A stretch of 64,000 bases of DNA from Gigaspora rosea (taxonomy: Eukaryota; Glomeromycota; Glomeromycetes; Diversisporales; Gigasporaceae), in contig QKWP01000041.1 of assembly GCA_003550325.1 (NCBI GenBank), forward strand, positions 599,026 to 663,025, written 5' to 3'. The notes beneath the pieces were generated by a model, which worked only from the letters and a program-made list of their open reading frames with translations, did not search any database and had not been told where the DNA came from. This document shows, in pieces, positions 35,504 through 46,945 of the stretch. The position numbers and the translations under genes are program-made. Each line of letters begins with the position of its first letter. Positions within the stretch are counted from its first letter, which is position 1.

Positions 35504-35850
35504 GTTAGAGGTATAGGGTTAGAGTGATGCTTAATATAAGTAAAATTTCATTCTGTCATTTTTAATTAGTGCACCAAGATCGATTTAAACATTAGTTTTT
35601 GCATATTTTCACTTTTTTCTTCTTTTACGCGTGTTCGAATGGGCTGATCCGGAATAGTCAAAATTCGCACTCTCTGATTGACTATTTCCTCTCCAGGAGC
35701 TTGTATTACCCGCGCAAATAAGTGGATGCGCCGAGTATGAGACGTCTAAAGCGCATTTTACTTATTTGCGCGGTAACACAAAATCTGATTTTGTAAATAA
35801 ACCAAGTGTGTGAGATACAATTTAGGGTTAGGGCCTTAACGTTATAGGTA
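35504..35850. repeat. Second copy of the segment upstream of 34,757
   Basis: The part from about 35,745 to 35,850 matches 34,630-34,756. The part before it (35,504-35,744) has no recognised feature. Like its sister, it ends at a hAT-type insertion starting TAGTGATG. Confidence 0.6.
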
Positions 35851-36235
35851 GTGATGGGAAAATGCCATTTTATAATAACATGCGCATAAATGTGCATTAA
35901 TGCGCACGTTATATAAAATGCGCATGATATCGCATGATATAATTTTTGAATTTATATTTTCACTTCGGAAAATATTGGATATGTGCTCCTATTTTTACCC
36001 CTATCTTGCTCTTCTTTTATGTTCATTCATTTTTCTTTTCGGAATTTTTCGAGACTTTTGCATCCATATTTCTTAATTGCGACTGACAATACGCTCCCTG
36101 ACCTAAATTATATATACTTTTATTTTCCTATATAAAATTAGATGGGATAAAATGCGTATGATCCAAACATGCGCATTAATGCGCATTAATGCGCACGAAT
36201 TAAGGAATCGTGCGCACGCATGAAACCCATCTCTA
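35851..36235. mobile_element. GCGCAT MITE family, copy 2
   Basis: It begins TAGTGATGGGAAAATG and ends AACCCATCTCTA. Flanking octamers gttatagg and gtcatggg match at six of eight positions. Many GCGCAT/ATGCGC motifs occur near both ends. hAT-type, non-autonomous. Confidence 0.85.
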
Positions 36236-37009
36236 GTCATGGGCCCTAGATGTACAGTGTCACAGCTTGGGGAGAATCTTATGAATTCGTCGCCCGATTT
36301 AGCTTTAAACATATGATATTAAAAAGAAAGTAATTTTATAATAAGAGAGCAGTTTATTATTATATATTTACAAGAGCGTATTATAAGAATTTTATGAATT
36401 AACTTGTTCTCATCACAGAAAGCGATTCTATTTATGAAGCTCTGGTGATCTAACTAATGCACTGACTAATACACTGATTACTAATAATGAAGTAAGGGAA
36501 GCGATAAAATGAAGTAATGGTCGCCGTAACGTAGTAATAATTCCTTGAAAAATGAAATAATGGGCGCCGGAACGTACCGGTAGTAATAATTCCTTGAAAA
36601 ATGAAGTAATTGTTAACGAAATGTAATGATATTAAAAATTTCGCATACAAATCTATTACATGAAATCCATTTAATTTTTCGTTTTGCATAACATGGTGTT
36701 CCAAAATTTCAGTCGGCGGGTCGGATTTTTTTTAATCTACCGTAAATTAATATGCTCATCTAAGGCCAACCAAAGTTAATTTTTCGGTGGAATCAGAAAA
36801 TTTTGGATTTTTTTTCGGATCTATCGGGTAATCCCAGAAAATTAAGGTCACCATCGGGCGACACCGGAGACAAACAATTGAATTTTTTTAAATAATTTTT
36901 TTTTTTGAAAAATTGGGTCGGTGGGTTATGCAAAACGAAAAATTAACTTTGCGTGGCCTTATATACTTTAAAACTAAATTGTACTGTTTTGTGCATGTTT
37001 AGTTCTTGT
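36236..37009. other. Intergenic with a short tandem repeat and an inverted pair
   Basis: A unit GTAATAATTCCTTGAAAAAT with GCGCCGGAACGTA-like spacer is repeated at about 36,525-36,610. TTAATTTTTCGTTTTGCATA at about 36,670 pairs with TATGCAAAACGAAAAATTAA at about 36,930-36,950, suggesting a small MITE of about 280 bp. No gene. Confidence 0.5.
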
Positions 37010-37303
37010 TAGTGATGGGAACAATGCGCATTTTATAATAACATGCGCATTAATACACACGTTATATAAAATGCGCATGATATCGCATGATATAATTTTT
37101 GAATTTATATTTTCCCTTTGAAAAATATGCGACTTTTGCAACCGTATTCCTTAAATCCGCCCGACAATACGCTCCCTAACCTAATTTTATATACTTTAAT
37201 TTTCCTATATGGGATAAAATGCGCATGATTGCGAAACATGCACATGAATGCGCATTAATGCGCACGATTAAGGAATCATGCGCACGCATGAAACCCATCT
37301 CTA
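37010..37303. mobile_element. GCGCAT MITE family, copy 3 (youngest)
   Basis: It begins TAGTGATGGGAACAATGCGC and ends AACCCATCTCTA, with a perfect 8-bp duplication gttcttgt (37,002-37,009 and 37,304-37,311). It is shorter than copy 2 through internal deletions. Confidence 0.93.
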
Positions 37304-37387
37304 GTTCTTGTATAAACACTTCTAGACTCTGCATGTGCAAAATATTTAATGCACTAATATAATTGTAATACTTCTATTTCTCATTTA

Positions 37388-37611
37388 GGCCGTTCAAAGT
37401 TGATTAGTTGGTTAGCGCCAATATTTTGGGTTCAGGCGCGAGAGGGTAGAAGGGAAATTAATCAAATAAACTAATGATTAAATCTCATTGATCAACTATA
37501 CTCACAAGATTGACGAGGATAATGTTGTGATGTGATTGTCTTGTTAATTTCTGGGGTGATAGTTAATCAAGAGGGGAATGACGATAACCAACTATTCAAC
37601 TTTGAACGGCC
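37388..37611. mobile_element. 224-bp Harbinger-type MITE
   Basis: Ends GGCCGTTCAAAGTTGA and TCAACTTTGAACGGCC are perfect over 16 bp and flanked by TTA on both sides (37,385-37,387 and 37,612-37,614). The interior has no coding capacity; the frame at 37,532-37,747 runs out of the element and is not a gene. Confidence 0.8.
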
Positions 37612-38937
37612 TTATTCAGGAATCATTTGTTTAGCATATTCAATAAGTGCAATTAGTCGCTTTTTTTTCTTTATTCGAAAATTTCTCATAACTTATCTAA
37701 TTCTCAAGACTCAATGCATTAGAGCAACAGTTTATTTTGTTAGTTAATATACAACAATATGATAAACTATATATAACCAAGAAATCATTTCAACCAAATT
37801 ATACGGGACAATTTTTAACGTTCCATAATTTAATTTCTAGTATTACTATTTATTAGTTGATTAAATCACTAAACGGGCAAGAGCTAATAACAAACCTTAT
37901 TCGACACCAATAATTATATCATATTAATAATCATATCTATACAGTTCGTAGTAATCCAAAGCTTAGACCTTATATTTATAATATAATAAATATCCTGATA
38001 ATAAAATCTTATGCAGATTTAAAAGCTAGCTCTAAATACAATGAACTGCTTGAACCATTTATACTTCAAATAAAGCAATTTTTAACTCATAATTATTTTT
38101 AATCATACTAAAACTAAAATTGTTTTTCTTGAAAAAAGTTTTTTAAAAAATTCTAACGAAGTAAATGTTGACTAACTTCAGAACTTGTACTACGTAAATT
38201 AAATCAAATTTCGGAATCGACTCAGGTCAGCTTGGACAGAATCAATATTGAATTTAATATTGGAAAAATGCTATTGCAATTAAGTTTATTTCCTGCCATT
38301 GTACTTTATGAAATTACTCTTGGGTATAACTTCGAGTATATGATATGTCGTATTTATCCTTTCAATAATCTTTTGTTTTTAAATATTTTTTAATCGTAAC
38401 TTTAAAGCTATTGACAAAATATCAAAATTATGGAAACCATTCTTTGCAATTTTTAATATAATCCATTTATACATCGGTAATCGACATTGATATAAATCCT
38501 ATCCTAATATTTGCTAAGTCTTTTATTTAGAAACTTTAAATTTGCTTGACGGTTTTTTTTCTTTTTAATACGCAAAAATTCTAAGTTCTTGAATTTCTAG
38601 AAGATAAGGTTTACCTTTACTTGCCTTCAATGTGTTACTTTGCAACGTTACTTAGCAAATGTAAATGTTAACTCTTGGTGGACAATTTTTACACGAATTA
38701 GTATTTGATCCAAAATTAATCACCTTTTAGCGTTACAAAAAAAATATGCGATTATGCATTGTTGGCTATTTTTGTTATATAAATTTTAATGTGGTCTAGT
38801 ACTTAAATAATTATATTCGATGGTAGATTTAAAATTTCATCTGGTTAAAAAATTGGCAAATGAAATTGATATCTTTGCAGAAAACATCTCTGCATGCAGG
38901 CAGTTAACTTGCATAACTTTGCATAACTTATTCTGTA
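37612..38937. other. Intergenic, 3' side of the Sel1 gene
   Basis: AT-rich with no frame or repeat that I can support. The polyadenylation region of the minus-strand Sel1 gene lies here. Confidence 0.5.
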
Positions 38938-41900
38938 TTAGATGTCATTTATCATTTTAACGGCCTTATTATAGTATATAAGTGCGGTTTGTTCATCTCT
39001 TTCAACTCCAATACCATTTGCATAGCAAAATCCAAGATAATTAAATGCAAGCGCATTTCCCATTTCAGCAGACCTTTGATAACAAAGAAACGCTTTATAT
39101 TCATCTTTTTCGACCCCAGATCCATCTTGATAGCAATATCCAACATTACATATTCCATCTGAATTACCCATCTCTGCTGATTTCTGATAATAAAAAAACG
39201 CCTTATGTTTATCCTTTTCAACTCCAATTCCATTTTTATAACAACTTGCCAAGCTACATATTCCTTCTGAATCACCCATTTCTGCTGATTGTTGATAATA
39301 ATTAAATGCGTTGGATTCATCCTTTTCAACCCCAATTCCATTTTCATAACGGTAACCGACTTGAAATATTCCTTTAGAATAACCCTTATCTGCTGATTTT
39401 TGATAATAATCGAATGCCATATAATCATCTTTTTCAACCCCAATTCCATTTGAATAACATAGACCAACTTGAAACATAGCATTAGCATCATTCTTATCAG
39501 CAGATTTTCGATAATAAATAAATGCCATATATTCATCTTTTTCAACACCAATTCCATTTTCAAAACAATAGCCAACTTGAAGTATTGCAAGTGCATCACC
39601 TATATCAGCAGATTTTTTATAACAATTAAATGCCCTACGCTCATCCTTTTCAACTAAAACCCCATTTTGATAAAAGTAACCAAGATTAAAGGTTCCTTTA
39701 TGATGCCCTAAATTTGCAGATTTTTCATAAAAAAAAAGTGCCTTACGTTGATCTTTTTCAACTCCAATTCCTTTGTCATAACAATAACCAACATTATTCA
39801 TTCCAAGAGCGTGACCCATATTTGCTGATCTTAGATAGTAAATAAATGCCATACGTTCATCTTTTTCAACACCAATTCCTTTTCCATAACATTGACCAAG
39901 ATTATCCATCCCAAGAGCGTAGCCCATATCGGCAGATTTTTTATAATAAATGAATGCTTTACGTTCATCCTTTTCGACTCCAATTCCTTCATCGTAACAA
40001 TGACCAACATTATATATTCCACCAACATAATTCATATCTGCAGATTTTTGATAATAGATGAATGCTTTATATTCATCCCTTTTAACTCCAATTCCTTTAT
40101 CATAACAATACCCAACATTATTCATTCCATGTGCATTACCCAGATTTGCAGATTTTTGATAATAAATAAACGCTTTATGTTCATCTTTTTCAACTCCAAT
40201 TCCATTTTGATAACAATTGCCAATATTATTCAATCCAAAAGCATGGTCCATATCAGCACATCTTTGATAATGATTAAATGCCTGATGTTCATCCTTTTCA
40301 ATTCCAATTCCATTTTCATAACAGAAGGCAAGTGCGTATATTCCGCCAGCATTATTCATATCTGCAGATTTTTGGTAATAAATAAATGCCGTATGCTCGT
40401 TTTTTCCAACCCCAATTCCGTTTTGATAACAATGACCAACTTTATATATTCCTTCAGAATCTCCCATATTTGCAGATTTTTGATAATTATAATATGCGCA
40501 TGTTTGGTTTCTTTCGATTCCTATTCCATTTTCATAACAAAGTCCAAGTTTATTCATTGCAGCAGCATTTCCCATTTCTGCAGATTTTTGATAATGGACA
40601 TATGCATCATATTCATTCTTTTCAACTCCAATACCATTTTGATAACAATATCCTACATTATAAATTGCAAATGCATTGCCCTTGTCGGCAGAGGTTTTAT
40701 AACAATTAAATGCCTTATATTCGTCTTTTTCAACTCCAATTCCATGTTGATAATAATATCCAATATTGAGAATAGCATTAACATTCCCCGTTTCTGCTGA
40801 TTTTTGATAATAAATGAATGCCTTATGTTCATCTTTTTCAACACCAATTCCATGCTGATAGCAATGTCCTACATTATATATTCCATTAACATTCATCATC
40901 TCTACAGATTTTTGATAATAAACGAATGCTTTATGCTCGTCCTTTTCAATTCCAATTCCATTTGCATAACAATAGCCAACTTGCAATACACCTTTAGAAT
41001 TACCCATCTCTGCAGATTTTTGATAATAAAGAAATGCTTTACATTCGTCTTTTTCAACTCCAATTCCATTTTGATAAAAATGTCCAACATTATAAGTTCC
41101 TTCAAAATCACCCATATCTGCTGATTTTTGATAATAAACGAATGCGTTATGTTCATTTTTGATAACACCAATTCCATTTTCATAACAATAGCCGAGTTGA
41201 AACATTCCTTTAGAATTACCCATCTCTGCAGATTTTTGATAATGAGTGAATGCAAAATTTTTATTTTTTACAATTCCAATACCATTTTCACAGCAATAAC
41301 CAACTTGAAACATTCCTTTAGAATCACCCATATTGGCCGATTTTTGATAATAAAAGAGTGCATTATATTTATCCATTAAGACTCCAATCCCATTTTCATA
41401 ACAATACCCGACTTGAAATGCTGCGTCAGCAAATAATTCTGCAGATTTTTTGTAATAAATGAATGCCTTACTTTCGTCTTTTTCAACTCCAATCCCCTTT
41501 TGATAACAACATCCAACTTTATATGATCCATTAGTATTCTCCATCTCTGCAGATTTTTGGTAATAAATGAATGCTTTATATTCATCCTTTTCAACACCAA
41601 TTCCGTTTTCATAACAGTATCCGACTTGAAATGATCCGTCACAGTCACCCATCTCTGCTGATTTTTTATAATAAATGAATGATTTAAATTCATCCTTTTC
41701 AACCCCAATTCCGTTTGCATAACAATGACCCATTTGATATGCTCCTTTAGAATTTCCCATCTCTGCTGATCTTTGATAATAAATAAAGGCCTTATATTCA
41801 TTTTTCATAACTTCAGTTCCATTTTGATAAAAACGTCCAATAGTGTACATTCCTTCAGGATTTCCCATTTCTGCAGATTTTTGATAATGAATAAATGCCT

Positions 41901-43032
41901 TACGTATATTCTTTTTGATACCGATTCCATTTTCATAACAATAACCGACTTGAAATGTTCCTTTAGAATCACCCATCTCTGCTGATTTTTGATAAAAAAC
42001 GAATGCGTTAATTACATTTTTGAGAACACCAATTCCATTTGCATAACAATAACCAACTTGAAATGTTCCTTTAGAATCACCCATTTTGGCCGATTTTTGA
42101 TAAAAACCGAATGCGGTATCTTTATTTTTTCCAATTCCAATTCCATTTTCATAACAATACCCGATGTTATAAAATGCAAGAACATTTTCCATATCAGCAG
42201 ATTTTTGGTAATGAATTAATGCCTTATTTTCATCCTTTTCAACACCAATTCCATTTTGATAGCAATGTCCAACTTTAAATAATCCATCAGAATTTCCCAT
42301 TTCCGCAGACTTTTTATAATAAGTAAATGCTTCATTGACATTTTTTTCAACTCCAATTCCATTTTCATAATAATAACCTACTTGAAAAGCTCCTTTAGAA
42401 TCACCCAACTCTGATGACTTTTGATAGTGAATGAACGCCTCATAATCATTCTTCGGAACTCCAATACTATTTTCATAACAATATCCGAGATTATAAATTG
42501 CCAAAATATTTCCCATCTCTGCAGATTTTTTATAATAAATGAATGCTTTATTCTCATCTTTTTCGATTCCAATTCCATTTTGATAATAATGTCCAGTATT
42601 GAAAGTACCTTCAAAATCACCCATCTCTGCAGATTTTTGATAATTAATAAATGCTTTTTGTTCATCCTTTTTAATTCCAATTCCATTTTCATAACAATAA
42701 CCAACTTGAAATGTTCCTTTAGAATTACCCATATTTGCGGATTTTTGATAATAAGTGAATGCCATAGTTTCATCTTTTTTAACATCAATTCCATTTTCAT
42801 AACAATAACCGACTTGAAATGTTCCTTTAGAACTACCCATTTCTGAAGATTTTAAATAATGAATAAACGCTTTATGATCATCCTTTTCAACTCCAATTCC
42901 ATTTTGATAATAATAACCAATTTCATTTATTTCTTCTGAATCTTCTAAATCAATAGATGCATGATAAAGTAGACGTAAGATATTATCATTACTTACATCA
43001 CTTAATAGCTCTTTAATAAACATTATATACAA
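38938..43032 (-). CDS. Sel1-like repeat protein, 1364 aa, 37 repeats
   Basis: Single uninterrupted frame. After an N-terminal segment of about 35 residues (MYIMFIKELLSDVSNDNILR), the rest is made of 37 Sel1-like repeats of 36 residues. The consensus is KSAEMGNSKGTFQVGYCYEN then GIGVEKDEYKAFIYYQ. Known Sel1 repeats form paired helices that stack into a superhelical protein-binding surface; family members act as adaptors in ER-associated degradation, chitin synthesis and signalling. There is no kinase domain, signal peptide or membrane segment, so a soluble scaffold is likely, and the partner is unknown. Repeat arrays this long exceed most characterised members. Near-identical units in DNA show repeated unit duplication. 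Antisense and shifted frames within it are by-products of the 108-bp periodicity. The start is the first ATG; an alternative is codon 4. Confidence 0.92.
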   Translation of the reverse strand: MYIMFIKELLSDVSNDNILRLLYHASIDLEDSEEINEIGYYYQNGIGVEKDDHKAFIHYLKSSEMGSSKGTFQVGYCYENGIDVKKDETMAFTYYQKSANMGNSKGTFQVGYCYENGIGIKKDEQKAFINYQKSAEMGDFEGTFNTGHYYQNGIGIEKDENKAFIYYKKSAEMGNILAIYNLGYCYENSIGVPKNDYEAFIHYQKSSELGDSKGAFQVGYYYENGIGVEKNVNEAFTYYKKSAEMGNSDGLFKVGHCYQNGIGVEKDENKALIHYQKSADMENVLAFYNIGYCYENGIGIGKNKDTAFGFYQKSAKMGDSKGTFQVGYCYANGIGVLKNVINAFVFYQKSAEMGDSKGTFQVGYCYENGIGIKKNIRKAFIHYQKSAEMGNPEGMYTIGRFYQNGTEVMKNEYKAFIYYQRSAEMGNSKGAYQMGHCYANGIGVEKDEFKSFIYYKKSAEMGDCDGSFQVGYCYENGIGVEKDEYKAFIYYQKSAEMENTNGSYKVGCCYQKGIGVEKDESKAFIYYKKSAELFADAAFQVGYCYENGIGVLMDKYNALFYYQKSANMGDSKGMFQVGYCCENGIGIVKNKNFAFTHYQKSAEMGNSKGMFQLGYCYENGIGVIKNEHNAFVYYQKSADMGDFEGTYNVGHFYQNGIGVEKDECKAFLYYQKSAEMGNSKGVLQVGYCYANGIGIEKDEHKAFVYYQKSVEMMNVNGIYNVGHCYQHGIGVEKDEHKAFIYYQKSAETGNVNAILNIGYYYQHGIGVEKDEYKAFNCYKTSADKGNAFAIYNVGYCYQNGIGVEKNEYDAYVHYQKSAEMGNAAAMNKLGLCYENGIGIERNQTCAYYNYQKSANMGDSEGIYKVGHCYQNGIGVGKNEHTAFIYYQKSADMNNAGGIYALAFCYENGIGIEKDEHQAFNHYQRCADMDHAFGLNNIGNCYQNGIGVEKDEHKAFIYYQKSANLGNAHGMNNVGYCYDKGIGVKRDEYKAFIYYQKSADMNYVGGIYNVGHCYDEGIGVEKDERKAFIYYKKSADMGYALGMDNLGQCYGKGIGVEKDERMAFIYYLRSANMGHALGMNNVGYCYDKGIGVEKDQRKALFFYEKSANLGHHKGTFNLGYFYQNGVLVEKDERRAFNCYKKSADIGDALAILQVGYCFENGIGVEKDEYMAFIYYRKSADKNDANAMFQVGLCYSNGIGVEKDDYMAFDYYQKSADKGYSKGIFQVGYRYENGIGVEKDESNAFNYYQQSAEMGDSEGICSLASCYKNGIGVEKDKHKAFFYYQKSAEMGNSDGICNVGYCYQDGSGVEKDEYKAFLCYQRSAEMGNALAFNYLGFCYANGIGVERDEQTALIYYNKAVKMINDI

Positions 43033-43361
43033 AAGAATAAATTAAAATAAATTAAAATTTATAATAATAATTTTCATAAATACGAAATTTGAAATAGTAT
43101 TGTGCTTTTTGGAAAATTGGGGAAGGGTTTTTTAAAACAAAAAATAGGTGAAAACTAACGCATATTCCGTAGTCAAATACGTAATGTACTTATTGTACGT
43201 AATACAAACTATATTCCATATAGAATTCTATATTGATATAGATATGTAGTACGAATATGCACATGCACGATGAAAGCAATGCATATCAGGATATACGTAA
43301 TTCATATTAGGGTAGCTGCGCGACGCAATCGCGCTAAAACCAGAAACGTTGCATATCACTA
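43033..43361 (-). promoter_or_regulatory. Upstream region of the Sel1 gene with a TACGTA block
   Basis: At 43,178-43,203 the minus strand reads TATTACGTACAATAAGTACA followed by TTACGTA. This resembles the block at 14,824-14,850 between the F-box/LRR and BTB genes. It lies about 150 bp before the start codon. Role inferred only. Confidence 0.35.
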
Positions 43362-44377
43362 TAGTGATGGGCAACGCGCGGGATGCGCGGGATTTAAAAA
43401 CTCCCGCGCAGGATTTTTAATATAAGATTGTCTGGCCTGCGTTAGCATATCATCTGGCCCGCATTAACAAATTATCCGCCTGCTTTAACATTAGTGGGCC
43501 AATTCCTAATTAGTATTTGATGTAAATAAAAATATTATGCACGCATTAAACTTTTTATTTGTTTCTCGTTCCACATATATATGTACGTACAAGATAATGC
43601 GCCAACTGTACGTTGAAATAAATTTTTTAAATTGGCAAGTGGGAATCTATTAACCAAGAATATTGTGTACCATATGAAGGTTAAATAAAATTCGAGCCAT
43701 TCTTTATGTGATATTAGATGATTATTTAGTATAAATGTGACTATTTGATCAGAAATTATAAGCCCGATTATGAATTTCTTATGAGTCGTTTATGAACTTT
43801 TGTATGTATACAACCTTGTTACTTATAAATTTTACCTGGTTATGCACCTGATTACTTATGAATTTTTATACGCTTATATGATTTGATCGCTTTGTTACCA
43901 TTATAATTTTTAAATATATATTTATATAATAATTTTTTAAAACCAAATTGATAAAATTAAGACAAATCTGAATTGATAAATTTAATAATTATAAGATTCA
44001 AATGTTTTAAAAGTAGGCAAAATCTATATAAGCATTTTATTTGTAATAAATGCAGTAAGATTTATAGGAAAAGATTATTATTTTAATGAGAATTACATCC
44101 GATTTATTGTTCGGAGCGTAGCGGAGGACTTTAATGTTTACGTAAGGTGATACAAAAAAATTTACATTTTTGATGACTTCTGTATTTGGTGTCTGTCCGT
44201 ATGAGCATGCATACAATAGTAACCTTTTTGATACATCATATTGTTTGATTTGTGTCGCATCAAAAAAATTGAAATTAGATCTTAGCTGTTATTGCGCTGT
44301 GCATTAACCTAGTATATATATATTTATTAATCGTGAAAATTCAGAAACTCTAAAATATTGAGATTTGCCCATCACTA
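43362..44377. mobile_element. 1016-bp hAT-type element, complete family copy
   Basis: It begins TAGTGATGGGCAACGCGCGG and ends TTGCCCATCACTA. The octamer catatcac is present at 44,378-44,385 and at 43,352-43,359, the left one two bases (TA) away from the terminus, so either the end is two bases longer or the left junction gained bases. The body includes GTGGGCCAATTCCTAATTAG and TTCGGAGCGTAGCGGAGGAC. Partial copies lie at 27,339-27,832 and 8978-9235. No transposase. Confidence 0.8.
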
Positions 44378-44385
44378 CATATCAC

Positions 44386-45471
44386 AGAGTTAGACAGTTA
44401 CGGATGTAACTTTTATCTTGCTCAACTGGTTATCGATTTATAAACGCCTCGCTTGGAACAAGAGACACATTGAACAACTTTCAGGCGCAAATATCTTTAC
44501 CATACGCTTCTTTTCTCTTTATTCGTTACCAGTCAAAGATTAACTTTTGCTCTTTCTATTTATATTAGTCCTGCAATTACATATATTGTGTAACACTCAT
44601 ACTTCTCTATATGTTACTTTTTTCATTGTAATAAAATAATCTTAAATTCTACTAATAAAATCGTCTTTGTTACGGTTTTCAATGATCACAATAACGTTGC
44701 CCAACATTACAATACTTGTCATAATTCTGGCCGACTTTATTACCATATGAGCCGTTCGAATTTATTTTCATTCTATCTTTGCACTTTTCGCTTTGTTATA
44801 CATTTCGTATTAAATCACTAACAATCATTTTATAGAAAACTTAGTTCATAGAATTAATTTACAGACAAGAATATTCTACAAACGGTTAATGCACAGATAA
44901 ATTCATTTTATTTAGCCAACAATTTTTTCATAAATTACACCAGCTTTACCGTAAATTCTTGAAAAAACGCCCATGCCCGCTATTTCGAGAATTTACGGTA
45001 AATTTTTAAACTTAACACTAATGACAATGACTAGAATTAATTTGTCTGTGAAATCTGATGTCATTGAAATAACTGCTAATGAAACAAACTTTATCTGTGA
45101 ATAAATCGACTGTAAAATAACCTTATCTGTAATTAAATTCTCTGCGAACTAAGTTGTCTGTGAAGTATTTTTGGTGAGTTGATGCTTCTAAATAGAATAT
45201 TAAATAAACACTCAATCAAATCGAAATAGATCACAATAAATACAATTTGAATTTTAAGGAAGTCTGATAATATTTTACCTGATTTCGTTAAATTCCAAAT
45301 CCGTTAAAGTGGAGTTAATTATTAATATATGATCTACATACTGCATAAATTGAATTCTTGATATCTATATATAAAAATCCTTCTAATTGCATCAAAAAGG
45401 TATCATAACCCTAATTAAATTTCACTACGCTTTAACCGACCCTCAAATCCGGTATGACATGTGGGTTTTAA
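44386..45471. other. Intergenic with a hairpin
   Basis: A stem TTTACCGTAAATTCT...AGAATTTACGGTAAA at about 44,950-45,007 encloses a GC-richer loop of about 27 bases. Dispersed CTGTGAA/ACAGATAAATTC motifs follow to 45,170. No gene supported. Confidence 0.5.
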
Positions 45472-45956
45472 GGGTAGAGGGTGTGTCGATCATTTTTCAT
45501 ATGATATTGGTGGCAAATTGAGATTTACATAGATAAAGAAATTATACCATTAATAGAAATTTTTAAAGCCACAATTAATTTTTGCCAAAATTTTGTGGCT
45601 TGTAGATTAAAACCTCTTGTTTATTATAGTTAAATTTTAGGGGCTGTATTATTTCAAGAAAACGTGCTTACATATATCACAAAGTCTTTTTGGGTTACCC
45701 CTAATTTTTTTGTGTAGTACAAAATTCCTAATTCTGATTGGCTGATTTACATATAAAATTTGTAATACATTATCTTTAAACGATCATATCTTGTTAAATA
45801 CTTATCCGATTTTAATAATTTTACTAGTATTGGAATCAGAAAAACCTAGCCAATAATTATATTTAAAAATTTATAAATGTTATATTTAATAAAAACCTTT
45901 TTTTAAAAAATTTGCCATTGAGTTTATATGTAATTTCAAAATAGTACCCTCTACCC
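45472..45956. mobile_element. 485-bp piggyBac-like MITE with TTAA target sites
   Basis: Ends GGGTAGAGGGT and ACCCTCTACCC are perfect over 11 bp, with TTAA on each side (45,468-45,471 and 45,957-45,960), the signature of piggyBac insertion. Non-coding and AT-rich. Confidence 0.75.
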
Positions 45957-46059
45957 TTAACGCCCGCAAGATTTTGCGAACTCGCCATTCTAGATGGCAG
46001 GAAGCCACCATACACTCCGTCATGCATGACTACGTTCCTGTAAAATCAATATTAGATAT

Positions 46060-46787
46060 ATTTATTATTGCATTTTATCTTTTATACTGCAGTACTGTCT
46101 CACTAACATTGTGGATCTAGGTTCAAGAGGTATATAATTTAAAATAAAGGAGAGCCTGCTCGTTGTATCTTCCTCTCTTTTATTTTATTTATTTTATTTT
46201 TTTACTACGAATGGTATCAAAGCACAAACATTAGATGCTTTTCATATGTTAAAGATTATATCGATATAAAGTTTTAATTCTCATTTTTGTATTACATATT
46301 GTAGGCCTTCATGTCATACTTGATATAGAAATTTGGCGCTACTAACCTAAAAAATTTTGAGACTAGGTTTCGCTATTAAATCCGAAGAAAAAAAATTTGG
46401 CAAGAAACTTTTTTCGTCATCATAGGTAAAATTTTAAGTTGCGTTAAAAAAAAAATCTATCATGCAGAGAAATTGCTTAGGATAAAGCATACATGACGTC
46501 ACGCAAAGGCAACACAATATAATTCAGTAGAATTTTGATATACAAAACCTGTAACGATAAATATTTGCAGCATTCATAATTACACAATCACATATCAATA
46601 TCGATTTACTGGATTAAGATAATATATTAACTCCGAATTAACACAAAAGAGTTTGTTATTCTGTACGAATTCGATAGGCACATCCTGTAACAGTATATAT
46701 TTGCAACATCCATAATTACATACATCGATATATCGGATTAAATATACTATAAATAACTTCGAATTAATATGAGTTTGTTTCGTAAAC
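46060..46787. repeat. LTR end, primer-binding-like site and leader of a retroelement relic
   Basis: A pyrimidine-rich stretch (46,165-46,205) ends just before TGGTATCAAAGC (46,212-46,223), which differs by one base from the TGGTATCAGAGC initiator-tRNA-Met primer-binding site of many copia elements. The following leader-like sequence is shared with 25,490-26,480. The coding part is absent. The hAT at 46,788 interrupts it. Confidence 0.5.
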
Positions 46788-46879
46788 TAGTGTTCCAAAT
46801 TGATTAAATTTTACCAACCGGTTAGTTGCCAACTATAGTTGCCAACTAACCGGTTACATATATCACGTGACTAATTTAA

Positions 46880-46945
46880 CCGATTAGTTGGTTAGTTGGT
46901 TAAGTTGGTTGGTTGGTTAGTTGGTTAGTTGGTTGGTTGGTAGTT
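46880..46945. repeat. TTGG/TTAG microsatellite in the hAT left end
   Basis: A run of TTAGTTGG and TTGGTTGG units. It probably grew from the subterminal binding motif of the element. Confidence 0.85.

Noticed and set aside
35706..36312. Two minus-strand frames of 63 and 69 codons
   Set aside because: They overlap a MITE and its flank, and are driven by GCGCAT repeats.
37532..37747. Frame of 71 codons
   Set aside because: Starts inside a MITE with TTA target sites and runs through its edge.
39045..42846. Many open frames on the plus strand and in shifted minus frames
   Set aside because: They lie over the Sel1 gene and repeat with its 108-bp unit. A repeat without stops in one frame often lacks stops in others.
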